DNA of 64,000 nt from Moniliophthora roreri. Lineage: Eukaryota; Basidiomycota; Agaricomycetes; Agaricales; Marasmiaceae. The notes under the pieces were generated by a model. The model did no database searches and had not been told where the DNA came from. It saw only the letters and a program-made list of their open reading frames with translations. Below are positions 49,433 through 60,465 of the stretch, in pieces. The position numbers and the translations under genes were made by a program. The stretch covers positions 1 to 64,000 of the forward strand of contig LATX02000020.1 in the NCBI GenBank assembly GCA_001466705.2, in the 5' to 3' direction. The number at the start of each line of letters is the position of its first letter. The stretch's first letter is position 1.

Positions 49433-52330
49433 GTGTGAATTAATTCCATTGTATCTCCAAGAGTATCGAAGCCATTTTGAAAAAGGAAAATCCAAACATT
49501 TTCTTCTGTCCAGAATGTATGATCATGCAATTGAACTTAAACCAGATTTTGTCCCTCAAAACTGCAAGCTTTACCCACTAAGTCCTTAGATGAGAGCAGG
49601 ACAAATTTCTAGAAGAAAACTTATGAAAAGGGTACATCAGGAAATCAAAGTCACCAATGGTGTCACCCTTCTTCTTTGTAGCAAAGCAGGAGAAAGGAGC
49701 TTTATGGCCAAATCAAGATTATTGGGAACTCAACAAAGGAACAATCAAGAACACCTACCCATTACCACTTGTATCCAAGTTATTGGACAAGTTGAAGGGA
49801 GCAACAATCTTCAGTAAGCTAGACCTTCAAAACAGTTACAATAATGTTCAGATCAAAGATGGTAATCAATGGAAAGCTGCCTTCAAGACAAATAGGGGGC
49901 TTTTCATACCAACTGTGATGTTCTTTGGGCTTAGCAACTCACCAGCCACATTCCAAGCATTTATGAACAATATACTTTCTGACTTCATTAATGAAGGATG
50001 GTCTGTTGTTTATATGGATGACATTCTTCTCTTCTCAAAGAACCCAGAGGACCATCGTGAACAGACTGAGAGGCTAATGCGAAGAATTCAGAAACACAAT
50101 CTTTACCTAAAACTAGAGAAGTGCAAGTTCGATGTTACAGAAGTAGTCTTCTTGGGAATAGTTATCTGACTGGGCTATGTTGCCATGGATCCCATCAAGC
50201 TTGCAGGAATAGCCGATTGGGAAGCTCCCAGAACTGTCAAAAGTGTATAAAGCTTTTTAGAGTTTGGAAACTTCTATTGAAAATTCATTGGGAGGTACTC
50301 TCATATAGCCAAACCCCTCCACAACCTCACAAAGAAATTACAAAGATTTAAACAGACCCCAGAATGCCAAACATTATTTAAACTTCTGAAACAAAAATTG
50401 CTTTCAGGGCCAGTGTTAATAATGCCCAATACCAACAAACCATTTGTAATAGAAGCAGATGCATCTAAATAGGCAACCAGAGCAGTATTGCGACAACAGG
50501 GAATGGATGGGGAATGGAATCCATGTGGTTACCTGTTGAAGTCCTTATCTCCTATGGAACAAAACTATGAAATCTATGACCAGGAACTATTGGCAATTGT
50601 ATGAACATTGACCGAATGGCATCATTACTTAATGGAAGGGAAACACAAGGTTGTCATCCTTTCTGGTCACAAAAACCTTACGTACTTTCAAACAGCACAG
50701 AAACTCAACCAAAGGCAGGCCAGATAGAGCCTCTTCTTATTATAATTTGACCTTGTGCTAGTTCATGTGCCTGGAAAGAACATGACGCAGGCTGATGCCC
50801 TTTCAAGGAGAACAAATGAATGTGATGATGAAGAGAATGATAATGACAACATGGTTCTCCTACCAGAACATCTATTTGTATGAGGAATAAACCTGGAGTT
50901 GGGAGAAGAGATCAGAGAATGATTGGGCCCAGACAACTTCCACAGGTCGGCCTTGGAAATGTTGTTACACCAAGGCATGCTGCCAATCAAATCAGCATTG
51001 TCTGATTGAGAAATCAAAAATGATTTATTACTCTTCCAAGGACAGGTATATGTGCCGAACAATACTAAACTAAGAAGGTTGATCATACAAATGATCCATG
51101 AAGTACCAGGGGTCAGACATCCAGGACAATAGAATACATTAGAACAGGTACAATGGGACTTTTGGTGGCCCAGAATGGCTAAATTCATTGTAAGCTTTGT
51201 GGATGGATGTGTGCCTTGTCAGCAGATGAAGGTAAACACCCATCTGACCAGAACCCTGATTCAGCTGATCAAACCAATGGAAAATTCGTTTCCATTCTAA
51301 GTTTGCACTATGAATCTGATTACTGACCTACCAGAGAGCAATGGATTCAATTGTATTTTTGTCGTGGTGGACCACTCCTCTACAAAGAGGGTAATTTTTA
51401 CTCCATGCACAAAGACAATAGATGTGTTGGAAATTGCAGAGATATTAATTCAGCAACTATACAAAAGATTCAGACTTTCTGACCACATCATTTTGGATCA
51501 AGACCCCAGATTCACTGCAGAAGTCTTCCAAGAAATGGGAAAACAATTATCTATAAAGCATTCCATGAGTACCACTTTCCACTTACAAATAGATGGAGAA
51601 ACTGAGAGAGTCAACCAGAAAATTGAACTCTACCTTCAAATCTTCTGTGCAAAGGAACAAACCTGTTGGAAGGAATTCCTACCTCTTGCAGAATTTGCTC
51701 ACAACAACAGGACTCATTCAATGCTTAAGAAGTCCCCATTCTTCATGATGATAGGTTACCACCCAAGAGCGCTCCCCACAATATTTACAAAAACAAACAT
51801 TCCATCAGTGGAGGAAAGACTCTTGGAGTTAAAGAGAGTACAAGAAGAAACAACAATTCTGTTGGAGCTAGCAAGACAATAGATGATAAGAAGAGAAAAA
51901 CAAAAACTGGACACCTTCGAAGTAGGTCAGAAGATGTGGCTTGAAGAAAAGAACCTGATTATTGGGTATCCTTCCAAAAAGCTCACCCCGAAAAGAGAAG
52001 AACCCTTTTCAATATCCAAAGTAATGGGACTAGTAACATACAGGTTGGAGCTCCCACACCAATGGAAAATACATCTGGTGTTCCATGTGGCATTACTGTC
52101 CCCATACAAACAAACAGCAGCACATGGACCAAGTTTCACAGAACCTCCACCTGATCTCATTGAAGAATTTGAAGAGTATGAAGTAGATGCCATTGTTGGA
52201 CATAGGCCAAAGAAGCAGCCTAGAGAATTCCTGGTGTCCTATACAGGGTACAATTCTTCTCATAACTGATGGATCGAAACCGAGGGAATGGTCAACTGCT
52301 TGGATCTCTATAAGAATTATATAAAGCACC
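49433..52330 (+). pseudogene. Element B pol: RT, RNase H, integrase, chromodomain
   Basis: The RT at 49657-50169 has IFSKLDLQNSYNNVQI, FGLSNSPATFQAFMN and the catalytic YMDD at about 50011-50022. RNase H (50395-50790) has VIEADASK, then EIYDQELLAIV and [14 protein letters not shown]. The integrase zinc-binding region (about 50960-51240) has IHEVPGVRHPGQ and CVPCQQMK. The catalytic core carries FVVVDHSS, ILDQDPRFTAEVF and DGETERVNQ (the D, D, E positions). A chromodomain at about 52165-52325 has EYEVDAIVGHRP, REFLVSYTGYN and WIETEGMVN. Chromodomains of this type can direct insertion to heterochromatin, which fits a nested home. Several stops occur (for example after ADASK and before WIETEG). 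Confidence 0.92.
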
Positions 52331-53734
52331 ATTGGCTGAATCCTCAAGACCCCATTTCCACTCCATAACATATCTACCAATGTGTCTGCTTCCACTTCTG
52401 GTTCTGGTTCTTCTGCTAGTCACCAAGCACAAGGACTCCCAAGCCCTACTCTGACTGAAGCTGGAGAAGGAAGGTATGGTGAGAATATCACCTATCACCA
52501 TGGCCTTCATCCAAACCCCTATCAATTCCTCCACCTCTTCAACTCCTAGCAGTATGACCAACAGATCTGAAATGCAGCTAATTCCAACAACCAACTGGAA
52601 CCCACTGTCAAAAGCCTCTTTTTTCTACAGGCCCAACACCACCTACTTGAAAAGGTCACTAAGAGTTGCAACCTTGAAATCACTAATCAGGTTCTCTTTG
52701 TGTGCAACTATGGAATAGGTCTGGAAGGGCCTGTTATGGTACCGTCTACATTCCCATATCACCCACACCTATCCATGCCCCCTCCCACAGATCCCTGAGC
52801 AGCTTCCAAATATCCTGACCCAAATACTCTCAGTCTTCTTGACAGACTCAGACAATGAATGGATGGGAATGGATACCCCCGACCTTCCCTTCAGGAATGA
52901 ATCACCTTCCCCCCTGCTTCATCCACCAAATCTGCTTCTGACTATGCCCTCCTTTATTCTGAACCCACTCCTGATCCTGACATTAAACCAAAAATCAAAC
53001 ATGCTCTTCAAAGGGTCCCCACTCCCGACACCCTCGTTGTTGATGCCAGCCATCTGGTTCAATCTGCAGGTTGAGGAAGGTGTGGCAGCCAGAGAAGGAG
53101 AGGAGGAAGAAGAGAACAAGCCCCCTCAATCCCCACACCTATTTATGCTTGAACTACCTGCTGACCACTGACCGAGCAACAGATCGCCACTGCCAATTCC
53201 AGTAGAGACATGGATGGACTGCACCTCTGCCTTGTGTGTAAACTGGACTGCTATCTCCTCTGAAACTGGTTGAGCTACTTTTGTAGGCAATGCCTCCACT
53301 ATGTGCCTGGACATATCACTGCTGGGTGCACTGTCCGCCAATAGTCTTCAAGACTTTTGCATGAAAGGGTTGGTCTGGATAGTGGCACTCTGTCAGACTA
53401 TAACAATTATAATGATGACAGATACGACAATCATGATGGAGAATGATGATCAGACATTCATTATTGATACAGATCAAGAGCAGAGGGAATTTATATTTAT
53501 GGGGGTAGATCTGAAAAAGGTTAGACTAACTAACGTCAAGAAAGGGGTTGCGGAGAGGATGATGGAGGGATGGCAACCAGGAGTATCACAGAGGGAGGTA
53601 ACAACAGAGGAGGAGATGCTGGAGTGGGCTCCCGAAGAGTCGCAGGAGTACAATAGTGAGTTGTACAGTGATGGAGAGTCTTAGAATGTCTAGAGCTGGA
53701 ATCTAGACCTTAACAGAGGGGTAATGTTATGTTC
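52331..53734 (+). pseudogene. Element B extra 3' region with cysteine-rich tail
   Basis: About 1.4 kb between the chromodomain and the 3' LTR is unusually long for the family. A Pro/Ser/Thr-rich frame is followed at about 53220-53335 by LHLCLVCKLDCYLL and CRQCLHYVPGHITAGC, a CxxC...CxxC...H...C cluster that looks like a zinc knuckle. An acidic stretch with AERMMEGWQPG and TEEEMLEWAPEE sits at 53550-53650. Stops interrupt it. It may be a second ORF or a C-terminal extension of the polyprotein. The polypurine tract CAGAGGGG lies just before the LTR. Confidence 0.55.
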
Positions 53735-54146
53735 CTCCATCTTTTCCTATGCTTCTCTTTCCCCTCAGACCTATTACATCTTCCCAGTCCCCTTTTTCAT
53801 TCTACACCATATGCTTCCCCCTCTATCAGACAAATACACTATCCCCGCTTCCTTCTCTATCTCATTGTACTTCTTATATGCCAATGTTTTTGCTATTTAT
53901 TAACAATTACTGACTCCTTCGCTATATATCGATATAGTAATTACAAGATTGGTTGTACTTATTTAAGCACTCAAGCAGAGACAGGAACTCTAGCTTGACC
54001 TAGTTAATTATAACTTGTGTTTAAAGCAACAATGAAGGACCTCTGAACTTCAACAACAGTTGAACAAACTCAAACTTGAACTTGAAGCTATCTTGACTTG
54101 TCTTTTGTCAAGTTAGTGGTAACGTTGCTGCATAAGTAACATAATA
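53735..54146 (+). repeat. 3' LTR of element B
   Basis: It starts TGTTATGTTCC and ends GCATAAGTAACATAATA at the TTCAG target duplication. Differences from the 5' LTR are numerous and mostly C/T or A/G. Confidence 0.88.
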
Positions 54147-54151
54147 TTCAG

Positions 54152-54802
54152 AGCTGCATTCAAGGCTTTCAAGGCAGACCAGTAATTGGAGAACAGCATT
54201 TGATCCTGCTTTATGGAATCCAAACGAGCACCAGCCTCGTCATCCCAGTCAATGCCAATAACAGCCTCTTTAAGTGAAGTAAGAAAAGAGGGGTCAGTCA
54301 CAGACCACTCCTTTGCCACAAGCTTGTCCCGGATGGCTATTAGCATGTTGGATAAACATGTGCTCTGAAATATTGAGAGAAATGCCAACTTGCATTCATA
54401 ATGGTCTTCAATTTGTTTGTGTTTAAGGTAAGACTCAACAAGAATGGCAGCATGTCCAAATGTTTCAAGAGAGATATAACCAGCGTTGACTGTTGGGAGC
54501 TTGTTGTAGCCATTGTCCACAAAGTCAGATTGAGGGGCCATGAAAATGTCTATAGATGAGTCAGAGGATGAAGAATCTGAGGAGTAGTCATGTGAACCTG
54601 GCTCAGAGGGAGCAGCAACAGGTTTGTGAGAGGGGTGTGAAGGGACAATAGGCAGGTCTTCATCCACTGTTGAGAGCACATCACTATTGGAGTCCAACTG
54701 TACACACAATGAGGAGTGAGTGACAATTCTTTTATTAATAGCAGAAGTAGGCTTCATTGCACAAGACGACTTGGGTTTCAAAGTAGATGACATGGATGCC
54801 AT
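54152..54802 (-). pseudogene. Element A gag, 5' part
   Basis: Minus-strand frame from MASMSSTLKPKSS. It has a Ser/Asp-rich region (HDYSSDSSSSDSSIDIF), then LPTVNAGYISLETFGHAA and the helical capsid-like segment KHKQIEDHYECKLAF and FSNYWSALKALNAAL. It ends at the B insertion point and resumes at 44518. No stop is seen in this 217-codon piece. Confidence 0.88.
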
Positions 54803-55190
54803 GATGATCTGTTGAAACATCTCAGAGATCAGGAAGAACTGGGAAAACAGGAGAACAGAGAGTATGCTATTGCAGTAGCACATGAGACAGGATGTGGGCA
54901 CTTAATAAGTGGCCCAAGGATTGGTCAAGGACCAGGCAAGAACATGAAAGGCGGGAAAATCCTATGTATATGCAGAAGCAAGACCATGCCCACTAAGGAA
55001 AGAGCCTGCCAAGGGAAGCAAACTTCAAATTTTCATAAAACTCACCTAGGTGAGATCAGGGCAGAGGAGAAAGGAGATGCCTAACAGGGCCAAGAATGGC
55101 TGGATGGAGGAAAAATGGACTAAAAGAGTGGGAAACTTACATACATATAAGCAGGGCAGGGGAAAACAATACAAATGACAGAAAAAAAAG

Positions 55191-55359
55191 CATAAAGAGG
55201 TGCACACTCAAGATCTAAGGAACATAGTGTTGGATTGGAAATATGACTAGCTAGCATACAAGATGAATGTAAGAGAAGAAGAAGGAAGATAATGTATGTA
55301 AATAGTAGAATCTATATATGAGGTGAATGGGGCATGGGAAGCTAACTGTCACAGTTACA
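55191..55359 (-). repeat. 5' LTR of element A
   Basis: Partner of 37753-37921. The outer bases adjoin the ATTTC target duplication at 55360-55364. Its inner terminal TG/CA pair is changed by transitions relative to the other LTR. Confidence 0.9.
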
Positions 55360-55364
55360 ATTTC

Positions 55365-56531
55365 TTACAAATCCCAGATGGCAATGTTGACTATTGATTT
55401 CCAGACTCTCAATGACATGGACTACTGCTTCTCATCCATCATACACCAATGTATCAAGGCCTGTTACATGAAGTTCTCATCAAATGGAATGATGTACATA
55501 ACATGTCCATTGCATCATCAATGCCTGACTTGTTTACAGGTTGTCAACTCATCTAAATGCTATGGCCTTTGAAGAACAAGAAACATTGTGCATGGAAGAT
55601 CCAGAGGCAAAAGCATTTTTGATTGTTGCACAGTTTGCCTGACAAGCAGCATACCAGTTCTTACAGCAGCAGGGGTTACTGTTGCCCAACACAGAAACCA
55701 GAAGCATTGTATGCAATGTTTTACAACATATCTATACCAATACAGAGGTTGCTCAATGGTCCAAGATAGGAATAGTATTGTCATTCAGAATTTTAGAGCT
55801 AAAACCTTAGTGTTAGGTCTGAGTCAAACTTCAACTATGTTACTTGGCCTGACAGAATATTGGTTCAAATCACAATCTGTTTCAGCTGTCCTTATCACCC
55901 CAAAACCCCATATGAGTACATGGAAGAAGCAGAGTTAGATCAATATAAGATTGGTTTTCATCAGGAGCTGTGAAGCAAAAGTAGATGGACCAGTCCTTGA
56001 ATGTCCTTCTCTCTTCTTTTCTCTCTTTTTATTTTGTTTTTTCTTTTCATCCAAGTTACCATATATTCATTATGTGTTCAGTTGCAAGTATGAATCAAAT
56101 AAACAATTGCAGGTTGCATACTACATGGTGGTTAAGTTTGGCATGGGTTTAAAGGTGTCTTTACAGCAATAATAATCTATTCTAGGTTTCACCAGACAGG
56201 AGGCTCATTTCCAAAAATATGAATCAATTTAAAATTAAAATTGTACAACCAGGAGACAGTCTGACCCAATTCTTTTGACTGATCCAGCACAGGAGGCTTT
56301 CACAAACTCCATAAACTGTCAATTTCCTTAAATTTGTCACTGAGCTGGTCTGAAGCAAGAGAAGAAGGGTCTGCTTTATGGTTCCAATCTGAATGAACTT
56401 CAAATCCAACCTTTGAATCTCTAGCACTTTCTGGGACTTCCATAGCAATTGAAGTAAACTTACTGCAGTAAAGTCATTGATAACCATTGACAAAGCAAAT
56501 AACTGACATTTTGAATGGTGTAGAAACCTCA
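55365..56531. other. Decayed repeat DNA right of element A
   Basis: This continues the sequence interrupted by element A. A broken plus-strand reading (55560-55790) with TFEDQETLCMEDPEAKAF looks like an old exon, but no family could be named. Confidence 0.35.
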
Positions 56532-56969
56532 TGTTACATCACCTGTTCAGCAATGCATCAACCTCAATACCTAGTGATGTTCAGTGTTAAGTTAAAGATC
56601 AAGTTTGAGTGTGCTCAGAGGCTTTTCTGAGGTTCAGAGTTCCTTCAGTTGTTGCAAGACACAAGTGATAGATTAACTAGGTCAAGCTGGAGAGCTAAGA
56701 CCATAGTATGAGTGCTTAAATAGATACATCCAATGTCTACATAAATATGTTCATGTAAGGAGTAGAATTGGTTAAATATAAGTAATCTCCAGCACTACCA
56801 GGATATACTGACAAAGTAGTATTACAAGCATGAGAAAGAGAAGGGGACTGGGAAGGTGTATGTGTCCATATGAGAGAGAAGCATAGAAGAGACAAAGAAG
56901 GGGACAGGGAAAGTGTAACAGGTCCAAGGAAGAGAGAAGCATAGGTACATAAAGGGGGAATTTGTAACA
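56532..56969 (-). mobile_element. Solo LTR related to element B
   Basis: It has TGTTA..TAACA ends (TGTTACATCACC at 56532; minus-strand start TGTTACAAATTCCCCC). The internal AGCTTGACCTAGTTAAT-like block and the TTAAGCACTCA block are shared with the B LTR. Flanks CCTCA and CATCA agree at four of five bases, consistent with an aged target duplication. Confidence 0.75.
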
Positions 56970-57699
56970 CATCAAGTGAGGCACAATTATGCTGTTGAGC
57001 CAGTTCCACATCATTACACAAGTATCAATGTTGTCTGTCATTAACTTTCAAAGAAAGCAACCCTCTCAAGCACTGTCAGATGTGGGCAGTGACCAGTGGG
57101 TGACCAAAAGCAAGGTTGTGCTGAAAGCCTAGTGACAAATGTTCAATGCTTCCAAATCATCTCACTTTTCCAGAGGGAGCATTGCAAGGTGTGCCCATGC
57201 AAGAATTATGGGGCTTCATCATTGCCTTGCAGTGTTGCTTGATGTTGTTTAATGGTGCATTGCCTCTCCCAGACAAAAGGTTGGCCATTACAAACAGTTT
57301 GTCAAGGGTTGGTTTCCAAAAGAACAGGATACTTACCCTGTGGGTATCCATAAATGCTGACAGCTATGACAAGTTTTGAAATCACCAAGTCAGAAGAAAG
57401 CAATGCAAAAGTGAGACAAGTGAGATGAAACAAGAAACAAGTTCCTGAACAGCAAAAGAAAAGGTCCCAAGGCAATGCATGTGCAATCACATGATTTGTC
57501 ACATGATCCACATTGCTGTGCATATCAAGGGGAAATTTTCAGCCTGTCATAAACCCTCTACTTAGCAGTGGCAGGAATTTTTTGGATTATTGCTCTTGTT
57601 CTCACACCTCTCAAGTTAATTGGGCTGCAATACTTATTTTTTTTTTTCATTGCTTACTAGGTATGTCTACAAAGCAGAACTTGAAGTAGAACTCATTGA
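56970..57699. other. Decayed repeat DNA, no element resolved
   Basis: CpG-poor. A poly-T run lies at about 57635. Open frames at 57146-57379 and 57302-57523 have no recognisable features. Confidence 0.35.
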
Positions 57700-58135
57700 C
57701 ACTGTTTTGGCTTGATGTGACAATGTCTCAAGAGTCAATGGCAGCATCACTCCCTAGACCTGTTTCAGTTAGCTGGCTACCTTCAGAATTGCTCTCAAAC
57801 ATCTTCTCCAGCATCACCCTTGATCCAGATCAATATTATATCCAATCTCATGGGATTTACACCCAGAACCAAATTCTTGCCAAGACTGCAACACTCACTC
57901 CATATCCACTGCATAATGACTTCTCTTCAACCCATCCAAGCAGAAGTGCTGAAAGGGGCAACTGGGGAAGAGAAAGTGAACACTATGAGGAATATGAACA
58001 AATTCCATCCAAATCCTCCACAATAATCCTTTACCTGGACATTGCACAGAGGTGATCTGGGCTACATGGAGAGAGGTTGCTAATGTGCTGTAGTGGACAA
58101 AAAGATAGGATTATTGCATGATTCATATACAGGCC
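57700..58135 (+). pseudogene. F-box gene relic, copy 2 (decayed)
   Basis: The plus-strand frame has SWLPSELLSNIFSSITLDPD at about 57765-57825, the LPxELLxxIF pattern of Agaricomycete F-box proteins. From about 57918 it aligns with 20318-20540: both contain the GACTTCTCTTCAAC block, GAGGAATATGAA and GGCTACATGGAGAGAGGT. It is CpG-depleted, whereas copy 1 keeps CpG. Homology breaks at about 58135 and resumes at 60466, so an insertion of about 2.3 kb splits this copy. Confidence 0.6.
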
Positions 58136-59259
58136 ACAACAAATTGGATGCAAGTCACTAGAGGACATGTCCATGGGCTCTTCCAAGGCCAGATGGAGGC
58201 CAGATGGAGGCAAGGTACATCTCATAGTTGAATACTTTTCAATGATACTTCAATACAAGTTGATTTAATCTGCATACCTATCAAGGATGTTCTGCTCTCA
58301 ATATCCCTTGTTATCATCATTGACAATGATAAATGATGTCCAATGTGGGCCTATATAATTTATAGTAATGGATGAAAGTAACATTACTTACTATTACTGA
58401 CATAAATTACTGTAACTTACAGTGGTTCTGAGGGGGTTTGGTTATGTCAAAGACATACCTTTGAGCAGAACCATCTTGTCATTATTGTCCAAGAGGAGGA
58501 ATGTCCATGCTCATTGTCTGATCAGATCAATGCATTACCATCTTGTCAGGACTTGCCAGACTTTCACCTTTCTTCATGTTTGTCCTCTAGAATATATGGG
58601 TTTTGTTCTCAATAACTCTTTAAGACACCCTGCTACACCTTCCTGGGGGCCACAACAAATTGGATGCAAGTCTTTGGAGGACATGTCTTTGGGTTCCTCT
58701 GAGGCAATGTTGAGTACATCCTGTAGTTCAATAACATCCCAATACAATTTGATTCAGTCTGCGTACCTATTAAGTATGCTCCACATTCATTGTTCTTCAT
58801 TGTTGTCATTGTTGATGGAGATGTTCAATAGTGCTGTGCCTGATGGTGATGTTGGCTTTCCCATGTTCAAGGGCCAATGATACAGCACATTCAGGCATCA
58901 ATTTTCAATCTACCCATCTGCTCAATTGCCAGTAGATAGAAGTAGAATAGAGAATAGAGTAAACATTTGTATACCTATTGAGGCACATTAGAGTACTACC
59001 CATAGTGATGTGCCAGGCATAAGCCCTTATAGGTTTGTTCTACCCAATACCAGTACTCATTGTCTATGAAAACTTGTACTGGCATCTATGGTTATAAGTA
59101 AGATATTGTACAGATACGTGGCAATTGGGTTTATGGTATGTAGATCAGGTAGCGAGATATGATGAAAAAGGAAAAGATAAGATATATATGATGGCTCTTT
59201 ACAACATGCCACAAATACCCAAGAATGAATTATGGACACTTGGAGGCAAGCTGAGGATA

Positions 59260-59440
59260 TGTCTGATAATTTCAAGGCAAGACTCAAGGCAAGTTGAGGA
59301 TGATCCGAGGCAAGTTGGTGGCAGTCGGTGATAATCCAATGCAAGTTGGAGGCAAGGTGGCAATAACCCAATGCAAGTTAGAGGCAAGTCAATGATTGTC
59401 TGAGGCAAGTTGGCATCAAGTCAGCGACAGTTTGAGGCAA
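59260..59440 (+). repeat. Minisatellite, GGCAAGTTGGAGGCAAG core
   Basis: GCAAGTT occurs at 59289, 59310, 59341, 59373 and 59405, giving a period near 32 bp in the later units. Degenerate GGCAAG and CCGAGGCAAG motifs lie between. Open frames on both strands here are artefacts of the repeat. Confidence 0.7.
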
Positions 59441-60118
59441 TCCTCACTGAGGTTGAGAACATCTCAAATGCAATTTTAACTCAATGTTTGGTGTTGAACT
59501 TGGTATTGCATTTCATCCTGTTCTAAGTCTGTATTTTGCATCACACACATCTTTTAGGGCTGTAGCTAGTTGATGAATATTATTGAGCCTCTTTTTATCT
59601 ACTCAGAACCATCACTGGAGGCCCAACTAGAACCCACAGGTGGTTCAAGCATCAAAAGATGTGGGAACTGAGACCAACATGATTCATTGAGCAATACCTG
59701 ACTCCAGATTTTCATATTAGATTCTATACTATAGGATACCTGGAGTGCTTGTACATACCTTTAGCGTCAATCCCTATCCAACTCACGCAACGGACGAGCA
59801 TCATATCCGCCATCAAGTATCGTGGGAAAATCTACTGTACTACCACCATCAGTCTTCGACATGTCTTATACTCACCCTACCATCATCCTACAACTAGCTG
59901 AATTTTTTCCTGTATTTTAAACATCATAAGTCACTCTCTTGCCCTGTATTTAGCTCAGATTCCTTTGGGAACCCTTTTCCCCATAATCCTGCAAGTTTGA
60001 CCCACACACGTTGCTGAACCAATTCTATTTGTGGTCTAAATGCCTTGCAAAGAATACTCAACGTAGAACATGAGAGTTTTGACGGTTTGGGGCAGTGATT
60101 GCGGGTATCAGATATGTT

Positions 60119-60186
60119 GGAGGTTGATTGGAGGACATTGGAGGACACTTGGCGGACACTGGAGGACATGGAGGACATGTCCTCCA
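60119..60186 (+). repeat. Short tandem GGAGGACA repeat ending in a palindrome
   Basis: GGAGGACA/GGCGGACA units are repeated five times and end in GGAGGACATGTCCTCC, a perfect 16-bp palindrome. The same GAGGACATGT word recurs near 58163, 58675 and 60260. Confidence 0.7.
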
Positions 60187-60465
60187 GTCTTGCATCCAAA
60201 TTGTATATGCCCCTATTGATCCATGTTGTTACCTATAATGAAGGTTATTAAGTTTCATCACTAGAGGACATGTGAACGCGTCCTCACACGATATGACTGC
60301 CGATTTAATGAAGCTCTTGTAATTCGGGATAGTACTCTCACGTACGCCCATGCTCCCGGGCAAGGAAATCAGAGACGGCGGTTCATCCGTATAGCTGAAA
60401 GTCGGAATTTCCGAACGGAGAGCTTCATTCAGAGTGACAATGCAAATTCTGAATGAGAATGTACC

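Larger units (their letters stand above)
44524..54146 (+). mobile_element. Ty3/gypsy chromovirus B, inserted in the gag of A
   Basis: LTRs of about 415 bp (44524-44942 plus 46697-46699, and 53735-54146) bracket gag, protease, RT, RNase H, integrase and chromodomain on the plus strand. The target duplication is TTCAG (44519-44523 and 54147-54151). Joining the flanks across one TTCAG restores the A Gag sequence NAALKGT in frame, which proves the order of insertion. The element contains R2 (44943-46691) within its 5' LTR and a 718-bp inverted-repeat element (48709-49426). Without these it is about 7.1 kb. Internal stops make it inactive. Confidence 0.92.
37753..55359 (-). mobile_element. Ty3/gypsy chromovirus A with nested insertions
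   Basis: Direct terminal repeats of 169 bp lie at 37753-37921 and 55191-55359, flanked by the target duplication ATTTC (37748-37752 and 55360-55364). The 3' LTR is preceded by a polypurine tract (GGGGGAGAG on the minus strand). Gag, protease, reverse transcriptase, RNase H, integrase and a chromodomain-like end follow in order on the minus strand. The span of 17.6 kb contains element B (44524-54146) and repeat R1 (41941-43695). Subtracting these and their target copies leaves about 6.2 kb, a normal gypsy length. The two LTRs differ at about nine positions, all transitions. Stop codons make it inactive. Confidence 0.92.
58125..60215. mobile_element. Candidate element with inverted GGATGCAAG ends
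   Basis: The left end carries CATATACAGGCCACAACAAA then TTGGATGCAAGTC and GAGGACATGTCC. The right end on the opposite strand reads CATATACAATTTGGATGCAAG then GGAGGACATGTCC. An extra internal direct copy of the left motif is at 58647-58690. The interior holds two minisatellites and no recognisable gene. It splits the duplicated F-box segment. Boundaries and target duplication are not resolved. Confidence 0.45.

Noticed and set aside
54113..54151. Extension of the element A Gag frame into RYH-ending residues
   Set aside because: These codons lie in the B LTR and are produced by chance read-through; the true Gag continues at 44518.
59057..59408. Leu/Pro/Cys-rich minus-strand frames
   Set aside because: Translations of a minisatellite; the apparent protein repeats come from the DNA repeat.
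59250..60200. CRISPR-like array
   Set aside because: The units are degenerate tandem minisatellites without unique spacers, and the genome is eukaryotic.
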